Positions 1 through 6,143 of a stretch of DNA of 6,636 bases are shown in pieces (within the stretch, counting starts at the first letter, position 1; each line of letters starts with the position of its first letter). The notes under the pieces were generated by a model. The model made no database searches. It saw only the letters and a program-made list of their open reading frames with translations, and was not told the origin of the DNA. Source of the DNA: Syntrophomonadaceae bacterium (lineage in GTDB: Bacteria > Bacillota > Dethiobacteria > DTU022); assembly GCA_003552365.1 (NCBI GenBank), contig PUKR01000135.1, forward strand, positions 1 to 6,636. The letters run 5' to 3'. The translations under genes were made by a program, and so were the position numbers.

Positions 1-59
1 CCGCAACCATCGCATTTGCTTTCATCAATAGAAATTATTTTTCTGACAACTTTATTCAT
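1..59 (-). CDS. 4Fe-4S ferredoxin-type protein, N-terminal 19 codons only
   Basis: The minus strand starts with ATG at 59 and reads MNKVVRKIISIDESKCDGCG before leaving the window. The end CxxCG, preceded by an I-D-E-x-K-C context, is the beginning of a bacterial 4Fe-4S cluster motif (CxxCxxC). A strong GGGAGG ribosome binding site lies at 69-74, nine bases from the start codon. The gene begins 19 bases after the zinc-ribbon gene stops, so the two are almost certainly co-transcribed. In anaerobes, small ferredoxins with this N-terminus often sit near hydroxylamine reductase or redox-regulator genes; that is background knowledge and cannot be tested here. The protein would be a cytoplasmic electron carrier or a redox-sensing partner. 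Only the first cluster cysteines are visible, so its length and its number of clusters are unknown. Confidence 0.72.
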   Translation of the reverse strand, partial: MNKVVRKIISIDESKCDGC

Positions 60-78
60 TGTTAGTAACCTCCCATAC

Positions 79-663
79 TTATTTAGCCTGCTTAAGTTTG
101 TTTGCTAAGTCAACAACCACTTTTTCCATTTTACCTTCGGTATGATTGTTGATAACATTATCTGCCAGTTCCTTGCTTGCATTGACCGCTTCATCAGGCA
201 TGCTGTGTTCACGGTTTACCTTATCCAAAAAGCTTTCGGCATTTTCAATGACTCCTAAATCGTAAAGAGTAGTAATCATAAATGCAGTAATAACTGGTAA
301 TAAATCAACCTGTTTTTCCCGGCTTTTCTGTTCAGCATAACCAACAAGGCTTTTAACGGCATTAACTGTTTCCGGATAATATTTCGCCAAACTTGAAAAT
401 TCATCTTCCAGGACTGCCCTGAGCGATTTTTGCTTTAAACCTTTTGCTGCCGGCCCCAAACACATTTCTGCATGAGCGCACCACTGGGCACAGCCCATAT
501 CAAAACGGGGGTTGGCTAATTTTGTTTTACAGTTGCGGCAGCGCAGGCGGATATCTGTTTTAAAAAACTCGATAATCTCGCCGCAATTGGGGCAGTTCTC
601 TTCATGGACATCATCAGCGGTCCAGTACCGCATATCTTGTCCGGGGCACTTGGTTGCAAACAT
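79..663 (-). CDS. Zinc-ribbon protein with degenerate HD-like C-terminal domain (194 aa)
   Basis: The N-terminal part (residues 1-70) has eight cysteines: C6 in a CPGQD motif, C24PNC27, C42RNC45, then C58, C62 and C68. This fits a zinc ribbon followed by a second small cysteine cluster that could bind metal. From about residue 88 the protein is helical and lines up, by eye, with the HD phosphohydrolase domain that follows this same zinc-ribbon in related anaerobe proteins. The HD pair appears as Y134-D135 in LYDLG, the first expected histidine falls at about A102, only H174 is left of the usual His-His, and D185 could be the last aspartate. Catalysis is therefore doubtful, and a binding or regulatory role is more likely. 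The start is supported by AGGTGG at 671-676. It is the first gene of an operon with the ferredoxin. The function is unknown; the HD relationship is my inference. Confidence 0.72.
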   Translation of the reverse strand: MFATKCPGQDMRYWTADDVHEENCPNCGEIIEFFKTDIRLRCRNCKTKLANPRFDMGCAQWCAHAEMCLGPAAKGLKQKSLRAVLEDEFSSLAKYYPETVNAVKSLVGYAEQKSREKQVDLLPVITAFMITTLYDLGVIENAESFLDKVNREHSMPDEAVNASKELADNVINNHTEGKMEKVVVDLANKLKQAK

Positions 664-683
664 CTTAACACCACCTATTTAAT

Positions 684-698
684 ACTAACCTATTTAGT
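684..698. promoter_or_regulatory. Possible operator dyad over the transcription start of the zinc-ribbon gene
   Basis: ACTAA (684-688) and TTAGT (694-698) form an inverted repeat with a 5-bp centre, lying 8-22 bp downstream of the -10 box, about where transcription should begin. In addition ACCTATTTA occurs twice as a direct repeat (673-681 and 688-696, period 15); one copy overlaps the ribosome binding site and one the dyad. A repressor bound here could block initiation. The region is very A+T-rich, so such short repeats may arise by chance, and no regulator is named. Confidence 0.25.
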
Positions 699-705
699 TA
701 TATAT

Positions 706-734
706 ATTATACTACAGGAAATATCTTTATGCAA
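706..734 (-). promoter_or_regulatory. Sigma-A-type promoter of the zinc-ribbon/ferredoxin operon
   Basis: Read on the minus strand, a perfect TATAAT (-10) lies at 711-706. TTGCAT lies at 734-729 with a 17-bp spacer and matches the -35 consensus at its first three bases. The start codon is about 45 bases downstream of the -10 box, leaving a leader of roughly 35 bases. The promoter abuts the upstream operon's terminator T-tract (736-741), so expression should be independent of ndk. Confidence 0.65.
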
Positions 735-735
735 C

Positions 736-764
736 AAAAAAGCAGCCTTCTTTTTTAAGACTGC
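736..764 (-). terminator. Rho-independent terminator of the speD-speE-ndk operon
   Basis: On the minus strand GCAGTCTT (764-757) pairs with AAGGCTGC (749-742), eight pairs including one G-U wobble, around a 7-nt A-rich loop. It is followed directly by six T residues (741-736). The wobble makes the hairpin better on this strand than on the plus strand, and the T-tract exists only in this direction. It ends transcripts coming from ndk. Confidence 0.8.
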
Positions 765-782
765 CTTCTGTCTAATATTTTA

Positions 783-861
783 AAGTTAAGTTTATTGTAA
801 CTGTTCAGCCGTCGCCAGCCCACAAGCAGCACGGCTGAACAGACACTGTTTATTTAATTTT
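783..861. repeat. Short palindromic repeat, apparent internal-deletion copy of the 6144-6397 element
   Basis: The core is a perfect 12-bp inverted repeat, CTGTTCAGCCGT at 801-812 and ACGGCTGAACAG at 831-842, around an 18-nt loop. Positions 807-838 match 6355-6386 of the large element at 28 of 32 bases, including an equal 18-nt loop. The left flank GTAACTGTTC (797-806) instead matches the outer left arm of the large element (6160-6169, 9 of 10), and AAGTTAA (783-789) recurs at 6145-6151. The right outer boundary (about 861) is set only by a loose inverted resemblance to the left flank. Transcribed as part of the ndk 3' untranslated region, it would form a stable hairpin. It holds no reading frame. 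Confidence 0.75.
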
Positions 862-867
862 GCTCGT

Positions 868-889
868 AAAAACATATCTCGGTAGATAT
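868..889 (-). terminator. Weak hairpin with T-tract just after ndk
   Basis: Minus strand: ATATCT (889-884) pairs with AGATAT (879-874) around the tetraloop ACCG, and after one G come five T residues (872-868). The hairpin begins five bases after the ndk stop codon. The stem is only six pairs and mostly A-U, so it would be a leaky terminator or a 3'-end stabiliser. The better terminator lies further on at 736-764. Confidence 0.4.
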
Positions 890-893
890 TTAC

Positions 894-1349
894 TCAATCA
901 TAAAGCCAGTTTTCATGGGCCAGGCTGTAAGTATATATTTCGCTATCGTCAAAAAACAGGTCAATTTCTCGTTTCGCGCTTTCCGGTGAGTCTGATCCAT
1001 GAACAATATTCTTGCCGGTAAACATGGCCAGATCGCCGCGTATTGTTCCGGACTCGGCCTTCCTGGGATCGGTAGCGCCAATCATGGTCCGGGTCATTGC
1101 AACAGCATCGTCTCCTTCCCAGATCATTGCCACCGCCGGCGCAGAAGTTATATATTTAATCAAACCATCATAAAAAGGTTTTCCTTTATGTTCCCCGTAG
1201 TGATGAGCTGCCAGATCCTTGTCGATATGGATCATCTTCATTGCCACAAGTTTCATTCCCTTGTTCTCCATCCGCCTGATTACCTCGCCTACCAACCCAC
1301 GCTGCAGGCCGTCCGGTTTGACCATTAAAAAAGTTTGTTCTCTACTCAT
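894..1349 (-). CDS. ndk: Nucleoside diphosphate kinase
   Basis: This cytoplasmic enzyme transfers the gamma-phosphate of ATP to other nucleoside diphosphates through a phosphohistidine intermediate, balancing NTP and dNTP pools. The 151-residue product is full length for the family (about 135-155). It shows the N-terminal MVKPDG with K11, the R-G-L-V-G-E segment at 18-22, the D-P-x-x-A segment at 94-98, the G-T-I-R-G-D segment at 101-106, and the active-site stretch N114-I-V-H-G-S-D-S with catalytic H117. The start has a GGAGG ribosome binding site at 1356-1360, six bases away. It lies 26 bp after speE with no terminator between, so it should be the last gene of a speD-speE-ndk transcript. 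No independent promoter is obvious in that gap. The identification is near certain; the metabolic reason for its place in a polyamine operon is not evident. Confidence 0.98.
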   Translation of the reverse strand: MSREQTFLMVKPDGLQRGLVGEVIRRMENKGMKLVAMKMIHIDKDLAAHHYGEHKGKPFYDGLIKYITSAPAVAMIWEGDDAVAMTRTMIGATDPRKAESGTIRGDLAMFTGKNIVHGSDSPESAKREIDLFFDDSEIYTYSLAHENWLYD

Positions 1350-1375
1350 CGATTACCTCCGTTTTGCCTGATCGG

Positions 1376-2284
1376 CTAGTATATTGTGATCAAGTTGCCG
1401 TCATCTATAATCGTGGTTTCTTCACTCAAAATTTTACGGATATCTTTAGGCAGGTTAAACATTCCGGTGTAGGTTATTCCGTCAAAAAAACGCAGGTCCA
1501 GGTTTCTTGTTTTGATCAAATTATCGATCTCCTCTTTTTCAGGCATCTTTCTTTGATCCGGTGAAGCGAGAATAAAACCCCAGTCAGTATTAAAAGAAGG
1601 AACAAAGGCCCGGTAAGGGCAAACCAGGGGCATTACCTGGCAGATTGTTTTATGAAGCCCGCTGAAGGTTTCAATAAAGGGAATGCTTGTATCCCCGGCC
1701 TGCAGGGCAAGAACACCACCTTGATTTAAAGATTTTTTAACGGTTTCGTAAAACTGGATTGTAAAAAGCTTCAAGGCCGGCCCCTCTTCGACCGGTTCAG
1801 GAATGTCGCTGATGATTACATCGAAAGGCTCCTGTTCTTTTTCTATGTATTTACGGGCATCCATAAAAAGCAGTTTAACCCGTTTGTCATCAAAGCTGCC
1901 CCGGTGCCAGGGAGTCAGGTATTCTTTGCAAAGTTCGACCACCTCTTGATCCAGATCGACCATTACCAGTTCCTCTAAATCCGGATGTTTTAATATTTCC
2001 CTTAAAGTGGCGCCTTCCCCGCCGCCGGCTACCAGTACACGTTTAGGCGCCGGTGACATAAGCATTGCCGGGTGCACCAGCGCCTCGTGATAAATATATT
2101 CATCTGTTTCGGCAGATTGCACTTTACCGTCGAGGAACAATATCCTACCGTATAAACCGGTATCGGCTATTTCAACCTGCTGGTAGTCTGTCTTGTAACT
2201 TTTTACGTAGTTATCGATCCCGTAAATATGGGCCGTAGCCGGAGAAGTGTGATCTATGTACCATTTATGCTTCTCAATAGCCAT
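1376..2284 (-). CDS. speE: Polyamine aminopropyltransferase (spermidine synthase family, ACL5/thermospermine-like)
   Basis: The 302-residue protein has the SpeE layout: an N-terminal beta domain with Y65-H66 and the following H71-P72, then a Rossmann methyltransferase-like fold with GGGEG at 87-91, the acidic pair D110/D112 that binds decarboxylated AdoMet, and D142. It transfers an aminopropyl group from decarboxylated AdoMet to an amine in the cytoplasm. The catalytic-loop motif, usually D-[ST]-x-D-P, reads D160-I-P-E163-P, so the second aspartate is glutamate. The segments E-G-P-A-L-K-L-F-T (167-175), Q-A-G (195-197) and P-S-F-N-T-D-W-G-F (229-237) resemble ACAULIS5/thermospermine synthase rather than classical SpeE. 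The acceptor might therefore be spermidine or agmatine instead of putrescine; this is inference. The ribosome binding site AGGAG (2296-2300) is 11 bases from ATG. It lies 30 bp after speD and supplies the step that uses SpeD's product. Confidence 0.92.
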   Translation of the reverse strand: MAIEKHKWYIDHTSPATAHIYGIDNYVKSYKTDYQQVEIADTGLYGRILFLDGKVQSAETDEYIYHEALVHPAMLMSPAPKRVLVAGGGEGATLREILKHPDLEELVMVDLDQEVVELCKEYLTPWHRGSFDDKRVKLLFMDARKYIEKEQEPFDVIISDIPEPVEEGPALKLFTIQFYETVKKSLNQGGVLALQAGDTSIPFIETFSGLHKTICQVMPLVCPYRAFVPSFNTDWGFILASPDQRKMPEKEEIDNLIKTRNLDLRFFDGITYTGMFNLPKDIRKILSEETTIIDDGNLITIY

Positions 2285-2314
2285 TAACCTGGACTCTCCT
2301 TTACCGGTTTATTT

Positions 2315-2698
2315 TTAGCAGTTAACTGCCGGCTTATAATCTACCTCAACATCAAAGAGCCCGCGCTTTATCTCCCTGGCCGACATATTCCGGGCTGAGA
2401 AGACCTGCTTTAAATAATTACACGATGCCCAGGGGTCGACAGTTTGGCCACAGGTGAAAACATCTACTGCGGCATAGCCGTATTCTGGCCAGGTATGAAT
2501 CGCCAGGTGCGATTCGGAAATAACAACAACCCCACTTACGCCCTGGGGACTAAACTGGTGGAAAACAGTTTCCTTAACTTCTGCTCCTGATTCAAGGGCC
2601 GCTGCTACCATGTGCTGTTTAATTTGTTCCGTCTCGTTTAACATCTCTTGTGGGCAACCATAAAACTCAGCCAAAATATGACGGCCTAAAGCGCTCAT
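2315..2698 (-). CDS. speD: S-adenosylmethionine decarboxylase proenzyme, prokaryotic class 1B
   Basis: A pyruvoyl-dependent decarboxylase that makes decarboxylated AdoMet, the aminopropyl donor for SpeE. The 127 residues fit the short class 1B form (about 120-130), which forms dimers of cleaved subunits. The self-processing site S61-E62-S63-H-L-A-I-H68-T-W-P-E is intact. Cleavage between E62 and S63 would leave a beta chain of 62 residues and an alpha chain that starts with the pyruvoyl group derived from S63. H68 (processing) and C83 (proton donor, in F-T-C-G) occupy the same numbers as in the Thermotoga maritima enzyme. A very good AAGGAGGT ribosome binding site lies at 2706-2713. It is the first gene of the polyamine operon and is read from the promoter at 2756-2783. 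No putrescine- or agmatine-making gene is present in this window. Confidence 0.97.
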   Translation of the reverse strand: MSALGRHILAEFYGCPQEMLNETEQIKQHMVAAALESGAEVKETVFHQFSPQGVSGVVVISESHLAIHTWPEYGYAAVDVFTCGQTVDPWASCNYLKQVFSARNMSAREIKRGLFDVEVDYKPAVNC

Positions 2699-2755
2699 CT
2701 CTGATACCTCCTTGCTTCATTTTTATTTGAAGAATAAACAAAAGCGTCGGTTTAC

Positions 2756-2783
2756 ATTGTACCAAAATGAGAATAAAAGTCAA
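2756..2783 (-). promoter_or_regulatory. Promoter of the speD-speE-ndk operon (extended -10)
   Basis: On the minus strand TTGACT (2783-2778) is followed after 16 bp by TACAAT (2761-2756). The -10 box is preceded by TG plus one base (extended -10), which compensates for the short spacer. The start codon lies about 58 bases downstream of the -10 box. The ACCAAAATG repeat at 2760-2769 overlaps the -10 and its extension. Confidence 0.72.
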
Positions 2784-2809
2784 TGAGCATCGAATAATTT
2801 ACCAAAATG
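2760..2809. repeat. Paired 10-bp direct repeat in the divergent promoter region, candidate operator
   Basis: TACCAAAATG occurs at 2760-2769 and again at 2800-2809, exactly 40 bp apart, close to four helical turns. The first copy overlaps the -10 region of the speD promoter; the second ends directly before the -35 box of the acyl-CoA synthetase promoter. The position suggests a regulator contacting both promoters from one helix face. No known binding-site consensus is recognised, so this remains an inference from placement. Confidence 0.4.
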
Positions 2810-2838
2810 TTGCCATTTAGCCGGGAATTATATAAAAT
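2810..2838 (+). promoter_or_regulatory. Promoter of the acyl-CoA synthetase operon
   Basis: TTGCCA (2810-2815, five of six to consensus) and TAAAAT (2833-2838, five of six) are separated by 17 bp. An overlapping TATAAA at 2831 would give a 15-bp spacer and is less likely. The start codon is 43 bp past the -10 box, so the leader is about 35 bases. The ribosome binding site is a modest AAAAGGA around 2866-2872. Confidence 0.62.
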
Positions 2839-2880
2839 AGACAAAGCGAAGCAGAAAATAACTAAAAAAGGATTGTAGCT

Positions 2881-4998
2881 ATGATTGATTTAGATTTTTT
2901 ATTCAACCCCGGGCAGATAGCAATAGTTGGAGCTTCTAAATCCCCGCAAAAAATCGGCTATGCTATCGTTGATAACATAGTAAAGAGCGGTTACCGGGGG
3001 GAAATCTACCCGATTAACCCTAAAGAAGAGGAAATTGCCGGCCACAAGGCCTATCCGTCAGTAGCCGAAATTAACAAGCCAGTTGACTTGGCGGTAATTT
3101 CAGTTCCGGTAAAGCACACTATTCAGGTTGCAGAAGAATGCGGTAAAGCAGGAGTAAAAGGATTAATTGTTATTACCGCCGGATTTAAAGAAGTCGGCCG
3201 AGAAGGATTAAAACTTGAGCAGGAACTGATCTCGATTTGCAGGCGTTACGGGATGCGGATGCTTGGCCCCAACTGTGTGGGGATCATGGATACCCATACC
3301 CCGGTCAATGCTTCATTTGCGAATGGTTTCCCCAACAAGGGGAATATCTCCCTGATTTCCCAAAGCGGCGCCATGTTAGTATCAATTCTTGACTGGAGCT
3401 TTGAAATGGGCATGGGCTTTTCTCGTTTCATCAGCACCGGCAATAAAGCCGACCTGACTGAAATTGATCTGATTGAAAGCTGTGCCGCAGACCCCAATAC
3501 AGACGTAATCCTATGCTATATTGAGGACATCACAGATGGAGAGCGTTTTGTTGAGGTTTGCTCGGAAGCCAGTAAAAAGAAACCAATCGTCATATTGAAA
3601 TCAGGAATCAGCAGCGCCGGCGCCCAGGCAGCCAGCTCCCATACCGGCGCTTTGGCAGGCAGCAACCGGGCTTACGAAGCAGCTTTCCGGCAAAGCGGGG
3701 TATTGCGGGCAGAAACATTGAACGAGCTATTTGATTTGGCCAGGGCTTTCTCCAGCCAACCATTACCGGATCAATCAAGGGTAGCAGTAGTTACCAATGC
3801 CGGCGGCCCGGGTATACTTGCTACCGATGCAATTGAAAAATACGACCTTAAAATGGCCCGGTTTAACAAAAATACCATTGATAAGCTGCGCGGCAATCTA
3901 CCCCAGGAAGCCAATATCTACAACCCGGTAGATATAATCGGTGATGCCAGGGATGATCGCTACCGGTTTGCCCTCCAGACGGTGCTGGAGGATGATAATG
4001 TTGACGGCGCAGTAGTAATTCTTTGCCCGGCAGCAGTTACCGAACCGGAAAAAACAGCTCATACGATTGTTGAATTAAATAAAAAATACTCCGACAAACC
4101 GGTAATGGCAGTTTATATCGGTGGCCGAGTTTTGGCCGAAGGGAAAAATTATTTATCCGAGAATAAGGTCCCCTCTTTTACTTTCCCGGAACCTTCAATT
4201 TCATCTCTCGAAGGCATGGTCAGGTACAGCGGTTTTATTAAAGAGAAAGAACCGGTCCAGCCGGTTGAACTTGAAGATATAAACCGGGAAACTGTGCGCA
4301 AAACTATTGATCAAGTGTTAGAAGACCGCCGGGTAGTTCTCCTGGGGCATGAAACCTCTACGGTTATGTCTGCATATGGAATCCCGGTAAGCAAAACATA
4401 CCTGGCCACCACAGAAGAGGAAGCCTGTGAAATTGGTTCTAAGCTTGGTTACCCGGTGGCTTTGAAAATATCTTCTCCCCGTATTGCCCATAAAACCGAT
4501 GTCGGCGGAGTAGCAATCGGTCTGCACAGCGATAAAGAAGTTAAACGAGCTTACCGGCAGATTATGGATAGTGTCGGGTACTACCTTCCAGATGCGCCTA
4601 TATACGGCATTGAAGTCCAGGACATGGTTGATGAAGGGGTCGAAGTTATTGTAGGCATGTCCAGGGATGTCCAGTTCGGACCACTTGTAGTTTTCGGACT
4701 TGGCGGCATCTATGTTAACCTTTTAGAAGACGTTTCTTTCCGCCTTGCTTCGGCGCTTGACAATTATGAAGAAGTGAAAGAAATGATTACCGAAACCAAG
4801 GCTTATACACTGCTACAAGGTTACAGGGGCAAGAAGGCTGCCGATATCGACGCTCTCGCTGATTCAATTTTAAGAACAGCCCGCCTTGTTCGTGATTTTG
4901 ATGAAATAACCGAGATGGATATAAACCCGGTTCGGGTTCACACTAAAGGGTCCACGGCTTTAGATGTGAAAATTACCATAGAAGAGAAAGAAAAATAG
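2881..4998 (+). CDS. Acyl-CoA synthetase (ADP-forming), fused alpha-beta type
   Basis: Catalyses acyl-CoA + ADP + Pi <=> acid + CoA + ATP, giving substrate-level ATP from acetyl- or other acyl-CoA in anaerobes, or activating acids in reverse. The 705 residues contain, in order, a CoA-binding Rossmann domain (about 1-135; I14-V-G-A-S-K near the start), two succinyl-CoA-ligase-like domains (about 150-460) and a C-terminal ATP-grasp domain (about 475-700). The phosphohistidine site is intact as S252-S-H254-T-G-A-L-A-G-S. Y213-I-E-D is the conserved acidic loop, and H537 in the segment R-I-A-H-K-T-D-V-G-G is the second histidine that receives the phosphate. The ATP-grasp end has the E-D-V segment at 616-618 and M679-D-I-N-P. 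The length is normal for the fused form. It is followed 24 bp later by the BioD/DRTGG gene in the same orientation. Which acid is used (acetate, propionate, branched or aromatic acids) cannot be told from the sequence. Confidence 0.95.
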   Translation: MIDLDFLFNPGQIAIVGASKSPQKIGYAIVDNIVKSGYRGEIYPINPKEEEIAGHKAYPSVAEINKPVDLAVISVPVKHTIQVAEECGKAGVKGLIVITAGFKEVGREGLKLEQELISICRRYGMRMLGPNCVGIMDTHTPVNASFANGFPNKGNISLISQSGAMLVSILDWSFEMGMGFSRFISTGNKADLTEIDLIESCAADPNTDVILCYIEDITDGERFVEVCSEASKKKPIVILKSGISSAGAQAASSHTGALAGSNRAYEAAFRQSGVLRAETLNELFDLARAFSSQPLPDQSRVAVVTNAGGPGILATDAIEKYDLKMARFNKNTIDKLRGNLPQEANIYNPVDIIGDARDDRYRFALQTVLEDDNVDGAVVILCPAAVTEPEKTAHTIVELNKKYSDKPVMAVYIGGRVLAEGKNYLSENKVPSFTFPEPSISSLEGMVRYSGFIKEKEPVQPVELEDINRETVRKTIDQVLEDRRVVLLGHETSTVMSAYGIPVSKTYLATTEEEACEIGSKLGYPVALKISSPRIAHKTDVGGVAIGLHSDKEVKRAYRQIMDSVGYYLPDAPIYGIEVQDMVDEGVEVIVGMSRDVQFGPLVVFGLGGIYVNLLEDVSFRLASALDNYEEVKEMITETKAYTLLQGYRGKKAADIDALADSILRTARLVRDFDEITEMDINPVRVHTKGSTALDVKITIEEKEK

Positions 4999-5022
4999 GA
5001 TTAATCCCAACGAGGTGATCAA

Positions 5023-6087
5023 ATGAAAGCGATCTATTTTTCCGGCGTTGCAGGCGGGGGGGTCACTGCCACTGCCCTCGGCATCGGTTTGAAGCTAAGG
5101 GAACGAGGCTTTAAAGTATCATATTTTAAACCGATTAGCTTTCGCAAAGGACCGGCAAAAAAAGATGACGATGATGTAATCCTGATGCGGGAAATTTTCT
5201 CCCTCCCCTTTTCCGGTGATACGATATCACCGGTTACAGCAGGCAACCACTACCTGACCCCCCGTTTTATGCAGGATGTAGAAAATTTATACCCACGCAT
5301 AGATGCGGCTTTTAAAAAGTGTTCCGAAGGGTATGATGTTGTTTTGATTGACGGCAGTACCGATCCGCACATCGGCCATAACCAGGGTTTGTGTGACTTT
5401 ACCCTGGCTGAAAGGCTTAATTCAATCGCATTGCCTGTCATTAAAGCCGATGACGATTTTGAGCTGGATAAAAACCTGCTTTACCTTGACTTATGGTCAA
5501 GTAAAAATATTCCGGTTATCGGCTGCATATTTAATAACGTTTCCCAGACCCAGTGGAACAAGTGCAACAGCGTATATAAACCAATGGTAGAAGAAAAAGG
5601 CTTTGAAGTGTTAGGAGTGATACCAAGCCAGGTTGAAATTTCTTCACCTACGGTTGCGGAATTTCATGATGCGCTACGCGGTGAATTACTTACCGCGCCC
5701 GATAACTTAAACCGGATTGTCGAAGAAGTAGTCGTGGGGACAATGACGATCGAAAGTGCATTGAGCTACCTGCGCCGTGCGCCGAACAAAGCCTTGATTA
5801 CCGGCGGAGACCGCAGCGATATGGCCTTAACGGCCCTTGAAACAAGTACTTCCGTGATTATTTTTACAGGCGGCCTTTATCCTGAAGTACAGGTACTTTC
5901 GCAGGCTGAAGAAAAAGGGGTGCCTGTAATCCTGGTCCACGAAGATACTTATTCCACGATAGAGCAGCTGCAGAGCATTTATCGCAGCATCCACCCCCAA
6001 AATGAGGGGGCGATTAAAATGGTAAAAGATAACATGGAAAAATACGTGAACTGGGAAAAAGTTGCAGATTACATCCAGGAATCGTAG
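5023..6087 (+). CDS. BioD-like P-loop domain plus DRTGG domain protein (phosphotransacetylase N-terminal-like)
   Basis: Residues 1-205 resemble the dethiobiotin-synthetase-like P-loop domain found at the N-terminus of some phosphotransacetylases, with Y34-F-K-P and the acidic run at 48-51. Residues about 208-325 are a DRTGG domain, with M241, T260-G-G-D-R-S-D and the later T282-G-G and D308-T-Y. The phosphotransacetylase catalytic domain is absent, so this is not an acetyl-transferring enzyme despite common database names; a nucleotide-binding or regulatory role for the adjacent synthetase is likelier. The P-loop is unusual: G8-V-A-G-G-G13-V14-T15 has valine where Walker A has lysine. Where relatives tend to have an acidic E-G motif it reads I109-D-G. 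The start has GAGGTG at 5012-5017. The 354-aa length matches the two-domain family. Translation follows the upstream gene closely, so one operon is expected. The exact function is unknown. Confidence 0.82.
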   Translation: MKAIYFSGVAGGGVTATALGIGLKLRERGFKVSYFKPISFRKGPAKKDDDDVILMREIFSLPFSGDTISPVTAGNHYLTPRFMQDVENLYPRIDAAFKKCSEGYDVVLIDGSTDPHIGHNQGLCDFTLAERLNSIALPVIKADDDFELDKNLLYLDLWSSKNIPVIGCIFNNVSQTQWNKCNSVYKPMVEEKGFEVLGVIPSQVEISSPTVAEFHDALRGELLTAPDNLNRIVEEVVVGTMTIESALSYLRRAPNKALITGGDRSDMALTALETSTSVIIFTGGLYPEVQVLSQAEEKGVPVILVHEDTYSTIEQLQSIYRSIHPQNEGAIKMVKDNMEKYVNWEKVADYIQES

Positions 6088-6143
6088 GCTTGATCCATAA
6101 AGTTGATAGTTCTAAAAAAGTATTTACCAGGCAGCAAGGCTTA

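Noticed and set aside
999..1328. Open frame on the plus strand opposite ndk
   Set aside because: It lies wholly opposite a well-supported ndk, shows no family motif, and has a His/Cys-rich composition typical of an antisense shadow. The same applies to 890-1081, 1364-1564, 3246-3497, 4318-4527, 5034-5246, 5250-5441 and 5348-5590.
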